Shown here piece by piece: positions 40,790 through 48,909 of a stretch of 59,656 nt of DNA. The notes beneath the pieces are model-generated. The model was not told the origin of the DNA and did not search any database. It worked only from the letters and a program-made list of their open reading frames with translations. Each line of letters begins with the position of its first letter. The first letter of the stretch is position 1. Source of the stretch: Acinetobacter schindleri CIP 107287 (GTDB lineage: Bacteria > Pseudomonadota > Gammaproteobacteria > Pseudomonadales > Moraxellaceae); contig NZ_KB849577.1 in assembly GCF_000368625.1 (NCBI RefSeq), positions 1-59,656 of the forward strand, in the 5' to 3' direction. Position numbers and translations under genes: made by a program.

Positions 40790-42148
40790 ATGTATAAACC
40801 CTACCCTGTTCCTGAAATGGCCCGTGGGCATAAACTGCCAAGCTCCAATAGTTTATGGGACTTTGCCAAGCAGGATTTACGCCTTCTGGCCTTCTTCCTG
40901 TTGATCGGCAGCCTGATTGGTTTCGGGATCGGGTATTTCTGGGTCTGTATCGTACTGGCTTTTGTAGCATTCTTTGTCACACAAATCCGTTCCCTGTATC
41001 TGGTCAATGACTGGATTTCCAATCGTCCTTATGACGTACCACCCAAGATCAATGGCATCTGGGGTGCCCTGCTCTTTAATGTCTATCAGGCCCAGCGTCA
41101 GGAACGCATTGTACAGGCAGAAATGGTCGAGCTGATTGATCGTGCCCAGTCTTCTCTAGGCGCGCTACAGGAAGCCGTGGTACTGATCGATGAAAATCAG
41201 CAGATTGAATGGTGGAATCCCGCAGCTGAACGTCTGCTCGGCATCAGTGCTGAAGATAAAAGCCGTAATATTCTGAGTTTACTCTCTCAGCCAAATTTCG
41301 TTGATTATTATCATCATATTGATGATGCGCCTGACGGTCTCAAGATGCAATCTTCGATCTTTGAAGACCATTATGTACAGGTCAAGATGACCCGCTTTGG
41401 GGGTGAAAGCCGTCTCTTGGTCGCTTATGATGTGACCCGGATGCATAATCTGGAGCAGATGCGCAAAGACTTTGTCGATAACATCTCGCATGAGTTACGC
41501 ACGCCTTTAACGGTGCTCAGCGGCTATATCGAAACCTTTACCGATCAGGAAGATATCAGTCCACGCTGGAAACGTGCCTTTGACCAGATGCAATCCCAGA
41601 CCCGGCGTATGAATGCCTTGGTCAATGACTTGTTACTACTGTCTCGTCTGGAAAATGACGAAAATATTGCCAAGAACCAGATTATCGACATGCCCAATCT
41701 GATGAACCAGCTATTTGATGATGCTCAGGCCTATAACGTGGATTATGGTCATACGCTGAACCTGGATATTGACAGTCATTGTGATCTGATTGGTTCCGAT
41801 ATGGAAATTGCCAGTGCTTTCAGCAACCTGATCACCAATGCGATTAAATACACGCCAAAAGGCGGTACGGTCACCATGGGCTGGCATGATGATGGTGAAT
41901 CGGCTTACTTTGTGGTAGAAGATACCGGGATCGGGATTGACCCGAAACACGTACCGCGTCTGACTGAACGGTTCTATCGCGTCGATTCTGACCGTAGCCG
42001 ACGTACTGGCGGTACAGGTCTTGGACTTGCGATTGTAAAACATGTACTGATGCAGCATCAGGCACAGCTAAAAATTGATTCTCGTGAAAATCAGGGCTCT
42101 ACTTTTAAAGTGATTTTCCCGAAGGAACGCTTGAGCTTCCCGGACTGA
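40790..42148 (+). CDS. phoR: Phosphate sensor histidine kinase PhoR
   Basis: 452 residues. Two N-terminal membrane helices (about 32-70), a linker, a PAS domain with EAVVLIDENQQIEWWNPAAERLLG (about 130), then the kinase: H-box DNISHELRTPLTVLSGY (phospho-acceptor His about 231), N-box NLITNAIKYTPKGG, G1 VEDTGIGID and G2 TGGTGLGLAIVKH. Length and domain order match PhoR. It forms a two-gene operon with phoB and ends before a strong terminator. Confidence 0.94.
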   Translation: MYKPYPVPEMARGHKLPSSNSLWDFAKQDLRLLAFFLLIGSLIGFGIGYFWVCIVLAFVAFFVTQIRSLYLVNDWISNRPYDVPPKINGIWGALLFNVYQAQRQERIVQAEMVELIDRAQSSLGALQEAVVLIDENQQIEWWNPAAERLLGISAEDKSRNILSLLSQPNFVDYYHHIDDAPDGLKMQSSIFEDHYVQVKMTRFGGESRLLVAYDVTRMHNLEQMRKDFVDNISHELRTPLTVLSGYIETFTDQEDISPRWKRAFDQMQSQTRRMNALVNDLLLLSRLENDENIAKNQIIDMPNLMNQLFDDAQAYNVDYGHTLNLDIDSHCDLIGSDMEIASAFSNLITNAIKYTPKGGTVTMGWHDDGESAYFVVEDTGIGIDPKHVPRLTERFYRVDSDRSRRTGGTGLGLAIVKHVLMQHQAQLKIDSRENQGSTFKVIFPKERLSFPD

Positions 42149-42168
42149 TTGAAACCTTATCCCAATAA

Positions 42169-42195
42169 AAAGGTGCCTTTTGGCACCTTTATTTT
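42169..42195. terminator. Bidirectional terminator phoR/GST
   Basis: AAAGGTGCC, loop TTTT, GGCACCTTT, then ATTTTT; sits between convergent phoR and the GST gene. Confidence 0.87.
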
Positions 42196-42205
42196 TAATG
42201 GCTTG

Positions 42206-42853
42206 TTAACTCAATACTTCTTCTTTGGACATGGCCCGGAAATAGGCGGGACGATGAGATAAGCGTTCCAGATAGGCTTCAATCGCCGGATAACGTTTAC
42301 CCGTACGGGTCTGAATGGCATCTAATGGGAAACTCATCTGAATATCAGCAAAACTAAATCGACCGGCAAAATATTCATGCTCGCTCAGGTAGTCTTCCAG
42401 ATATTGAATATGATCTTTAAGACGTGGCTGTACAAATTTACTTTTAATTCCACTGGTAATCTGTCGCGCCATAGGACGCAGCAAAAATGGTGTGTGCTTC
42501 TCAACGGAATTCATGACCAGATGCATAACCAGTAACGGCATCAGTGAGCCTTCGGCATAATGCATCCAGTACCGGTACTGCTGTTTGGTAGTAGAATTGA
42601 GCGGCTGAAACTCCATACCCACATCATAAGTTTCCTGCAAATATTGTAAGATTACCGCAGATTCTACCAGCACCTGATCACCATCAATCAGGATCGGCGC
42701 CTTCCCCAATGGATGGATCATCTTCAACTCTGAAGGGGCAGAAAAGTTAGGCAGCCGTTTATGGAACTTGATTTCATAATCTAGCCCCAATTCTTCCAAT
42801 GCCCATAAAATACGGAACGATCGGGACTGCTCAAGATGGTGTAGGATACGCAT
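42206..42853 (-). CDS. Glutathione S-transferase
   Basis: 215 residues. The N-terminal thioredoxin-like domain has SRSFRILWALEELGLDYEI and the cis-Pro/Glu-Ser glutathione site GKAPILIDGDQVLVESAVILQYL. The C-terminal helical domain has YFAGRFSFADIQMSFPLDA. It is of the bacterial GstB/Ure2p-like kind. The substrate is unknown. Confidence 0.9.
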   Translation of the reverse strand: MRILHHLEQSRSFRILWALEELGLDYEIKFHKRLPNFSAPSELKMIHPLGKAPILIDGDQVLVESAVILQYLQETYDVGMEFQPLNSTTKQQYRYWMHYAEGSLMPLLVMHLVMNSVEKHTPFLLRPMARQITSGIKSKFVQPRLKDHIQYLEDYLSEHEYFAGRFSFADIQMSFPLDAIQTRTGKRYPAIEAYLERLSHRPAYFRAMSKEEVLS

Positions 42854-42975
42854 GTTAGACTCTTTTGTTATTGTCGTGTTATTGCCGCTTCAGCATAACA
42901 AAAAGTATCTGGTTCCGGTGAAATGCTTTACGAATTATATTACATTTCAATCAGTCTTCTTTACATATAGCGAGA

Positions 42976-43374
42976 TCAAAGTAATGTAGTTCGAATCTCC
43001 AGACTCCGTAGTAAAGTTTTAGTCACTGGTGTTTTTTGACAAATTTCCAGAATTTTTTGCCGCAATGTTTCATCTAACGGATTTTGAAAACTTAAACGTC
43101 GTTCAATCCATTCCTGCCCTTCCCGATTGGCAAAGAAATCGGCTTCAACCTGAAACTCCCCCAGCTCCAGATCTTTATGGCTGGCATACATACGCAAGCT
43201 AATCATGGTGCAGGAAATCAAGCCTGCCAGCAGGAAATCATAAGGTGCGGGACCACGATCCTGACCACCAAAAGCTTCCGGCTTATCCGTCAGATATTGG
43301 TGATTGCCATGACTGATCTGTCCCTGCCATGGTGTTTCCAGACTATGTACACGAGCACTTGCAAGCATGGCCAT
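42976..43374 (-). CDS. OsmC family peroxide-reductase-like protein
   Basis: 132 residues. OsmC fold with GGQDRGPAPYDFLLAGLISCTMISLRMYA (first Cys region) and a C-terminal EICQKTPVTKTLL (second Cys). The two cysteines are in the positions used for organic-peroxide reduction. It starts 29 nt after the pirin gene on the same strand, so the two probably form one unit. Confidence 0.85.
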   Translation of the reverse strand: MAMLASARVHSLETPWQGQISHGNHQYLTDKPEAFGGQDRGPAPYDFLLAGLISCTMISLRMYASHKDLELGEFQVEADFFANREGQEWIERRLSFQNPLDETLRQKILEICQKTPVTKTLLRSLEIRTTLL

Positions 43375-43403
43375 TTCTTCTTCCTTATTTTATGGTGATC
43401 CAT

Positions 43404-44363
43404 TTATTTTGAAGGACGCATATGGCCCGGGAAAGCAGGGGCTTCAAGTCGTGGTCCCTCGTAGGCAGGAATCGAGCCAAATCGCTCATGTTCTGCAATC
43501 CATTGCTCACGTGCCATTTTCAATTCTTCAGTCGTGCGGCCAACAAAGTTCCACCATAGTAAAATCGGGCTTTCAAAAGGTTCGCCCCCCAGTAACAGTA
43601 CACGGCTTCCGGCATGAATCTCGATATGTACCCGATCCAGCCCCGGTTCCAGAATCACCATATTATCTTCAGTCAGTTCATGTCCGTTGATACTGGCCGT
43701 CCCTTCCAGTGCCAGAAAACCATATTCAAATTTCGGATGAAGCGGTAATACTGCCTGGGTACTGTCTGCTGCATACAGATCCACCCCGAGCAGTTCGCTA
43801 TGTACCTTCACTGGTGATATTGCCTTAAGATATTCCCCAACCAGTACCGTGAACTCAATGCCTTGATCCTCAACCACAGGCAATTCCGGATAATGATCAA
43901 ACGCGGGTGCCATATTGACCATATCATCTGGCAAAGCGATCCAGAGCTGTGCGGCATGCATTTTAGTTTCTGTTTCAGGTGCAACTTCAGAATGGGAAAT
44001 GCCATAACCAGCCGTCATCAGATTGACCTGACGCGGACGTAACAGCTGCGCACTGCCCAGACTGTCACGATGCATCATGGTACCTTCGATCATCCAGGTA
44101 AAAGTCTGTAGACCAATATGTGGATGTGGTCCTACATCCAGGCCGTCTCCCTGCGGGAAATGAGCAGGTCCGGCATGATCCAGAAAACACCATGCCCCGA
44201 TCATCCGTTTATGCCGGCTTGGTAACGCACGCTTGATCACTGTTCCCTGACCAATTTCAGCACGGCGTAATGGAAATTCTGCAATGAACTGATTGACGTA
44301 TTTTGTGCAATCATCTGAATTGAAAAGTTCGATATCATTATTATTCGACATGTTCTGGCTCAC
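43404..44363 (-). CDS. Pirin family protein
   Basis: 319 residues. The double-cupin pirin fold has its metal ligands visible: GPAHFPQGDGLDVGPHPHIGLQTFTWMIEG and the GISHSEV segment. The C-terminal tail FVGRTTEEL..AREQW is typical. Some pirins have quercetinase activity; the role here is unknown. Start is 44363 or ATG 44351. It is co-directional with the OsmC gene. Confidence 0.9.
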   Translation of the reverse strand: MSQNMSNNNDIELFNSDDCTKYVNQFIAEFPLRRAEIGQGTVIKRALPSRHKRMIGAWCFLDHAGPAHFPQGDGLDVGPHPHIGLQTFTWMIEGTMMHRDSLGSAQLLRPRQVNLMTAGYGISHSEVAPETETKMHAAQLWIALPDDMVNMAPAFDHYPELPVVEDQGIEFTVLVGEYLKAISPVKVHSELLGVDLYAADSTQAVLPLHPKFEYGFLALEGTASINGHELTEDNMVILEPGLDRVHIEIHAGSRVLLLGGEPFESPILLWWNFVGRTTEELKMAREQWIAEHERFGSIPAYEGPRLEAPAFPGHMRPSK

Positions 44364-44631
44364 TCGGCTGGGTCAAAAGATCATAGCAATTCAGATCGGT
44401 AAAAAGAGTGCTACTTTCAGGATTGTGCTTGTCATATTTGCAACAATCTTTAACTTCAACGGTCTGATCTGTACTTGACCTGATTTTTTGTTTTCATGGG
44501 TACTCAGAATCTTGAATCTATCCTTAAAATTCGAGGTCGCAACTAGTTAAAGATCACCCCAACCTTTTTTAGCATTTTTCATTTTAATAAGGTGAGGTTT
44601 ACACATACTGCAACAAACAATTATCTCGGAC

Positions 44632-44647
44632 TGTTTCACGTGAAACA
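44632..44647. promoter_or_regulatory. parS-type centromere site
   Basis: Perfect 16-bp palindrome TGTTTCACGTGAAACA, extended by one C/G pair on each side (44631-44648). This equals the consensus parS bound by chromosomal ParB/Spo0J in many bacteria. It lies in a 479-nt gap (44364-44842) between divergent genes that otherwise holds only AT-rich sequence. No U-run follows, so it is not a terminator. Confidence 0.85.
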
Positions 44648-44842
44648 GGCTTATATTTAAATTTTTTATAAATTAAATCAAATAATTAATTCAATAATAC
44701 CTAAGTTTTGGCTTTCTCCTGTCGCAGAAAAAATGTTTTGTTACTTTTTCCTTCTCCATGCGTCGCAATCTATCCGTTTGACCATAGATTCCTGACCCCA
44801 AAATTTGCTCATAATATGTGCGAATTTTTAATGGATTGAAAA

Positions 44843-46147
44843 ATGACGATTGCCGATGGCAGGATGCATGCAAATATGCAGGCTTCCTTGCAGAGTCTTA
44901 ATCGGCATTCTTCGGAACAGCTGCAACCTTCCGAGAATGACCTGAAGAACCGTCAAGTGCTAGAAGATGCACTTGTGGATCGGCACGCCCGTATTCCTGT
45001 GCAATTTCTACCCCATTTTTACGACTATCTGTACCGGCATAACTACCATAGTCTGCGTCAGATCCACTTACTGGCGCAGTTGGTGTTCCTGCTATATTTC
45101 TTTGCCGATATCTTTATCATCCCCGACCTGATGATGGTTTCTGGGTTTACTCGGGTGATTTTGGTCTTAGCTTTCTGGATCGTCTGTGAACTGTTATTTC
45201 AATACAGCCAGAACATTCGCTTGCTCGATCTGATCCTGCCGATAGGGACTACGCTTTGTGCTGGAGTATGGATCCTGCTCCTGCTCTCTTCTACCAGCCT
45301 ACATGTAGAAAATTACTTGTATGCTGCATCCATTTTTATTCTGATTGCCAATCTCTGCATCAAGGTTCAATTTAAGGCTGCACTATATTGTTCAATCCTG
45401 ATCAGCCTGCTGGTCCTGATAGCAATGACGCAGCTAATGACGTTATCGGAAGCTTTTATCTTTATGGTCGTGTTCAGCCCAGTGTTGCTGTTTAGCCTGT
45501 ATTTTAACTGGAATAATATCCTGCATACCCGTCGTGCATTTATCCGTACTTTGTTAGATGAATGGAACTACCATATGGTGCGTAATCTCGCCCATACTGA
45601 TGAACTGACTCAGCTCTATAACCGTCGGCATTTTGTTAATCTGGCAGAAAACTGTATTCATGACTGGCCAAGATATTCAAGCACCTGTCTGCTAATGTTT
45701 GATGTGGACCATTTCAAGCAAATCAATGATAGTTATGGGCATGATGTCGGGGATCGGGTACTACAGTTAATTGCAGATACAGCGCGTAAGGAAATGCGCC
45801 ATAGTGATGTACTGGCACGTTTTGGTGGTGAGGAGTTTATTATTTTGCTGTCCGATACACAGTTGCAAGATGCTTTGGTAATTGCCGAGCGCATTCGTAA
45901 TTCGATTCAGCAGCAGTATCTCTATGCCCGGCCTGAGTTGATACTGAAATTTACAGTTTCGATTGGTATTGCTGAGCTGGAGTCCCATACTCAGGATCTG
46001 GATGATCTGATTAAAAAAGCGGATGTGGCGCTTTATGCCGCCAAGAAGAGTGGACGTAACCGGATTGAAGTGTATCGTCCAGATATGAGTTCACCGTTTC
46101 AATCTGATCTACAGAATTTTTATACTGAAAAATATATTAACTTATGA
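44843..46147 (+). CDS. Membrane diguanylate cyclase (GGDEF)
   Basis: 434 residues. An N-terminal membrane sensor with about five to six helices (residues 70-235) is followed by a GGDEF domain: AHTDELTQLYNRRHF, MFDVDHFKQINDSYGHDVGD and RFGGEEF (active-site signature). RHSD five residues before GGEEF is an allosteric I-site, so product inhibition by c-di-GMP is expected. It makes c-di-GMP from two GTP. The sensor ligand is unknown. It is paralogous to the next gene. Confidence 0.9.
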   Translation: MTIADGRMHANMQASLQSLNRHSSEQLQPSENDLKNRQVLEDALVDRHARIPVQFLPHFYDYLYRHNYHSLRQIHLLAQLVFLLYFFADIFIIPDLMMVSGFTRVILVLAFWIVCELLFQYSQNIRLLDLILPIGTTLCAGVWILLLLSSTSLHVENYLYAASIFILIANLCIKVQFKAALYCSILISLLVLIAMTQLMTLSEAFIFMVVFSPVLLFSLYFNWNNILHTRRAFIRTLLDEWNYHMVRNLAHTDELTQLYNRRHFVNLAENCIHDWPRYSSTCLLMFDVDHFKQINDSYGHDVGDRVLQLIADTARKEMRHSDVLARFGGEEFIILLSDTQLQDALVIAERIRNSIQQQYLYARPELILKFTVSIGIAELESHTQDLDDLIKKADVALYAAKKSGRNRIEVYRPDMSSPFQSDLQNFYTEKYINL

Positions 46148-46346
46148 ACAGTCATAGAAGTAATTTAAACGCATAGACAGTAAATCCAGCCTATCTCATT
46201 TTTTGCTTTGTACTCACTCTCCCTTTTTTTGTAGCCGAAGATATTTATTCTAGATGACTACTTTTAAAGTGAATTTTTAAGTAATAGAATAAAATTTATA
46301 CAAAACTTAATATATAAAAAATTTTATTTTTTATGGGGAAGGCTGA

Positions 46347-47597
46347 ATGCCACAGGAATATCATAAGGAGTCACGCCTTCTGATTCAGCAGGCGCTTAAA
46401 GATCCTCTGGTGTGTATTCCTCAGCCATTAAAATCTGCCTATTATTCTCATCAGAAAAAGCTGCATCTGAGATATCTGCTTCAGGTGAATCTGTTTGCAC
46501 AGTTTGCTTATGCTTCCTATACCCTTGCGGATATTTATGTACTGCGTGACATCCATACCCTGTTGCTTGTAACCAAACTGGGTTTTACCTCAGTCATGAC
46601 CCTGATCACGGTCTGGATGTACCAGCATAGCCGGAATTTACCACTCTTTGATCTATTGCTACCCACTTCGATTATTGGTGCCAGTGCGGTCTGGTTTTTT
46701 AATTTAAATCAGTCAGAAAGTCCTTATAACCTGATCTATCAATATTCCTCTCTGGTCTTTATTGTTCTGGCAAATTTAAGTGTACATATCCGTTTCAGGC
46801 CTTCCCTGATCATCTCGGCCCTGATTACCTTCATGATCTATATGGGTGTGTATTTCAATGTTAAAGGCGATCTGCAACAGCTGGTTCTGTTTTCTCTGAT
46901 TTATTTGCCGGTGCTAAGTTTTAGTATCTATATCAGCTGGAATTCAACGCTTAAATCTCGGATTGTATTTTTACAACATACCTTGAACGAATATAACCGT
47001 CAGGCTTTTGAGCATATGGCGCATACCGATTCCCTAACAGGATTAAATAATCGCCGCTTTTTTGAATATTTGGCTCAGCAACATCTAACACATACGCTTG
47101 AAGAAGGAACACCGAGTCCTAGTTCATTAATCGTCTTTGACGTCGATCATTTTAAAAAGATTAATGATAACTATGGTCATGATATTGGCGACCAGGTACT
47201 GCAAATCATTGCGAAAACAGCTCAAAGTGAAATGCGAAATACTGATATTCTGGCGCGCTACGGCGGGGAAGAGTTTATTGCCCTGCTTCCTGAAACGCAT
47301 CTGGATGATGCTCTAAAAATTGCCGAGTGTTTAAGGCAGCGCATTGAACAGACCGAAGTTTTTCTTGATCAAGCTCAGTCCTTAAAGTTCACTATTTCAA
47401 TTGGTACAGCGATCTTGGAAACCTGTGAAACAGACCTGTATACCGTAATTAAACAGGCGGATATTGCGCTGTATCAGGCCAAGGCCAATGGACGCAATCG
47501 GGTTGAGCAATATGATTCTTTCATTAGTCCAAATGTAGAGCTGCAAACGCAAGGTTCCTGGAGTAATGACCGAAATATCAAAGTGGCTGGAGAATGA
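46347..47597 (+). CDS. Membrane diguanylate cyclase (GGDEF), paralogue
   Basis: 416 residues with the same plan as its upstream neighbour: membrane region (about 40-220), then AHTDSLTGLNNRRFF, VFDVDHFKKINDNYGHDIGD, RYGGEEF and an RNTD I-site. The pair shares phrases such as YSHQKKLHLRYLLQVNLFAQ against YRHNYHSLRQIHLLAQLVFL, so a tandem duplication with later divergence is likely. The 199-nt gap between them means separate promoters are possible. Confidence 0.9.
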   Translation: MPQEYHKESRLLIQQALKDPLVCIPQPLKSAYYSHQKKLHLRYLLQVNLFAQFAYASYTLADIYVLRDIHTLLLVTKLGFTSVMTLITVWMYQHSRNLPLFDLLLPTSIIGASAVWFFNLNQSESPYNLIYQYSSLVFIVLANLSVHIRFRPSLIISALITFMIYMGVYFNVKGDLQQLVLFSLIYLPVLSFSIYISWNSTLKSRIVFLQHTLNEYNRQAFEHMAHTDSLTGLNNRRFFEYLAQQHLTHTLEEGTPSPSSLIVFDVDHFKKINDNYGHDIGDQVLQIIAKTAQSEMRNTDILARYGGEEFIALLPETHLDDALKIAECLRQRIEQTEVFLDQAQSLKFTISIGTAILETCETDLYTVIKQADIALYQAKANGRNRVEQYDSFISPNVELQTQGSWSNDRNIKVAGE

Positions 47598-47652
47598 CTA
47601 AAAGATTGTTTTGCCAATCATCTTAAAGATTGTACTTTTTTATATAGATTTA

Positions 47653-47680
47653 TTGCTTTTAAATACTAGCTGTATATAAT
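47653..47680 (+). promoter_or_regulatory. Promoter of the unknown leader locus
   Basis: TTGCTT (47653-47658), 16 nt, perfect TATAAT (47675-47680). Transcription would start near 47687, within the palindrome ATATAGATT/AATCTATAT (47687-47704). Confidence 0.6.
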
Positions 47681-47686
47681 TGCAAC

Positions 47687-47704
47687 ATATAGATTAATCT
47701 ATAT
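47687..47704. promoter_or_regulatory. 18-bp palindrome at the start site
   Basis: ATATAGATTAATCTATAT is fully self-complementary and directly follows the -10 box by 6 nt, a typical place for a repressor operator. Confidence 0.4.
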
Positions 47705-47758
47705 TTAAATTTAATCTTTTAAAAATAATTGCTTATAATTGAATATAAGCAAATGTAA

Positions 47759-47791
47759 GACTTAACTAGGAACTAGTTATAGTCTTTTTTT
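47759..47791 (+). terminator. Terminator before the 62-aa gene
   Basis: GACT (47759-47762) and AACTAG (47764-47769) pair with CTAGTT (47773-47778) and AGTC (47781-47784); TTTTTTT follows. Good intrinsic terminator form upstream of a coding sequence. Confidence 0.7.
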
Positions 47792-47815
47792 GTCACCTTT
47801 AAAAAGGGTTATAAA

Positions 47816-48004
47816 GTGAAACTCCTTGCTCAACGCCGTAAAGAATTAGCAGCCCAATTGGCTCGTATGACTGAAGAAGAGTTATATATTCAAGTACGTA
47901 ATGAAGCTGCCCATAAGGTTACTCAACGCTTAGCTGAAGGAAATGTTCGCTTACAAACTGGACGTTTCTCAAACAAATTAATATTAAAGCAAGCTATAGC
48001 ATAA
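47816..48004 (+). CDS. Small hypothetical protein, 62 aa
   Basis: Starts at GTG 47816, with AGGG about 8 nt upstream. It is a basic, helical, soluble protein rich in Ala/Leu/Glu/Arg (RRKELAAQLARMTEEEL, NEAAHKVTQRLAEGN). No family recognised. It is preceded by a leader with a terminator and followed 15 nt later by another terminator, so it is a separate small unit. Coding is supported by reasonable codon use and by its place between two terminators, not by similarity. Confidence 0.55.
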   Translation: MKLLAQRRKELAAQLARMTEEELYIQVRNEAAHKVTQRLAEGNVRLQTGRFSNKLILKQAIA

Positions 48005-48019
48005 AAATTTTACATTTTC

Positions 48020-48046
48020 AAAAAAGGCATCTAAGATGCCTTTTTT
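48020..48046 (+). terminator. Terminator after the 62-aa gene
   Basis: AAAAAA-GGCATC, loop TAA, GATGCC-TTTTTT, nearly ideal. It overlaps an alternative ATG (48036) for the next gene, which argues for the later start at 48069. Confidence 0.87.
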
Positions 48047-48068
48047 ATTCAATTTTTTAAGGAAGAAT

Positions 48069-48863
48069 ATGAATCAGATTGTGGATGTCACTCCAAATAC
48101 TCTAACTTCGACATCATCAGTCATACCATATTCACACAATGATATAAAAAACATGTTTGATGAACTCCATGCTGCATTTCAAAATGCCGAAACATGGGCG
48201 AAACGTGTCGAAAATATTATTGATGATGTTCCTATCGCTGCAATTAATCAAATGCGTTATGCTGGTTACCATATCAGTAAAGTGTTGAGCAAATCGAATT
48301 TCTTTCCCGCTGAAGCACCTCATCAATGTTTAGTAAATATTGATGATCTTCGCTCAGCATATAAACATTTATTACGTGCCTATTTTGATTCTTTGGATCA
48401 ACTAACTCAACAACTTGAAGCAGAACTAAAAACTTACGAAGCCAGTTTCCAAGATCTTAATTTAGTTGTTACAGACCATTTTCCAGACTTTTTTGATTGG
48501 ATGGATGCCGTAACTGAAATCGGTCAATTTGATATTTCACATAATACTGAGTCAGTTAATCAATTTGCTATCAGCAAAAATGATAGAGAAGCTCATTATC
48601 AAAAAATAGTTGATAAAATTGAAGATTTAGTAAAAATCAAAAAACAATTTAGAGCTATTGCTAACTGTTTAGTTGTTCAAGCGAAATAAATAACAAAAGA
48701 GGTCGAAGCCTTAGAAAAAGCTGAGCTCGAAGCAGCTGAGGCAAAGCAACGCGAAATTGAAACCGCTAAGTTAGCCCAAACAAATGCATTCTGGGCAAAA
48801 TTTTCAGGAATAACTGCATTTATCGCTATTATTGTTGCTATTTTAATTGCTGCATTTCAATAA
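48069..48863 (+). pseudogene. Unknown coiled-coil, tail-anchored protein with in-frame stop
   Basis: From ATG 48069 (AAGGAAG upstream) 206 residues run to TAA 48687-48689. The same frame then stays open for 57 codons (48690-48860) to TAA 48861. This segment reads EVEALEKAELEAAEAKQRE (coiled coil) followed by a hydrophobic helix ITAFIAIIVAILIAAF, a tail anchor. No ATG, GTG or TTG lies in that frame after the stop, and the shared terminator begins exactly at the second stop. Both facts suggest a former 264-residue membrane-anchored protein broken by one base change. The main part is helical; function unknown. A truncated soluble version could still be made. Confidence 0.6.
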
Positions 48864-48889
48864 TAAAGGACGCCTAAGCGCCCTTTATT
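48862..48889. terminator. Bidirectional terminator before guaA end
   Basis: AATAAAGG and CCTTTATT pair around an inner CGC/GCG with loop CTAA. Shared by the plus-strand unknown locus and minus-strand guaA. Confidence 0.75.
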
Positions 48890-48909
48890 AAATAATTTCC
48901 GTAAGGAAA

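Larger units (their letters stand above)
47687..47791 (+). ncRNA. Candidate leader RNA/attenuator or small RNA
   Basis: A transcript from the promoter at 47653-47680 would contain hairpin TTGCTTAT/ATAAGCAA (47729-47752) and then a terminator GACT-AACTAG, loop GAA, CTAGTT-AGTC with seven U (47759-47791). It would end after about 105 nt, 25 nt before the start of the 62-aa gene. This is either a free small RNA or a regulated leader. No known riboswitch class is recognised. Confidence 0.5.

Noticed and set aside
44631..44648. Palindrome as a terminator hairpin
   Set aside because: No loop and no T-run follow; the exact parS consensus explains it better.
48036..48068. Earlier start for the coiled-coil gene
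   Set aside because: The ATG lies inside the terminator stem of the upstream gene, whereas ATG 48069 has AAGGAAG before it.
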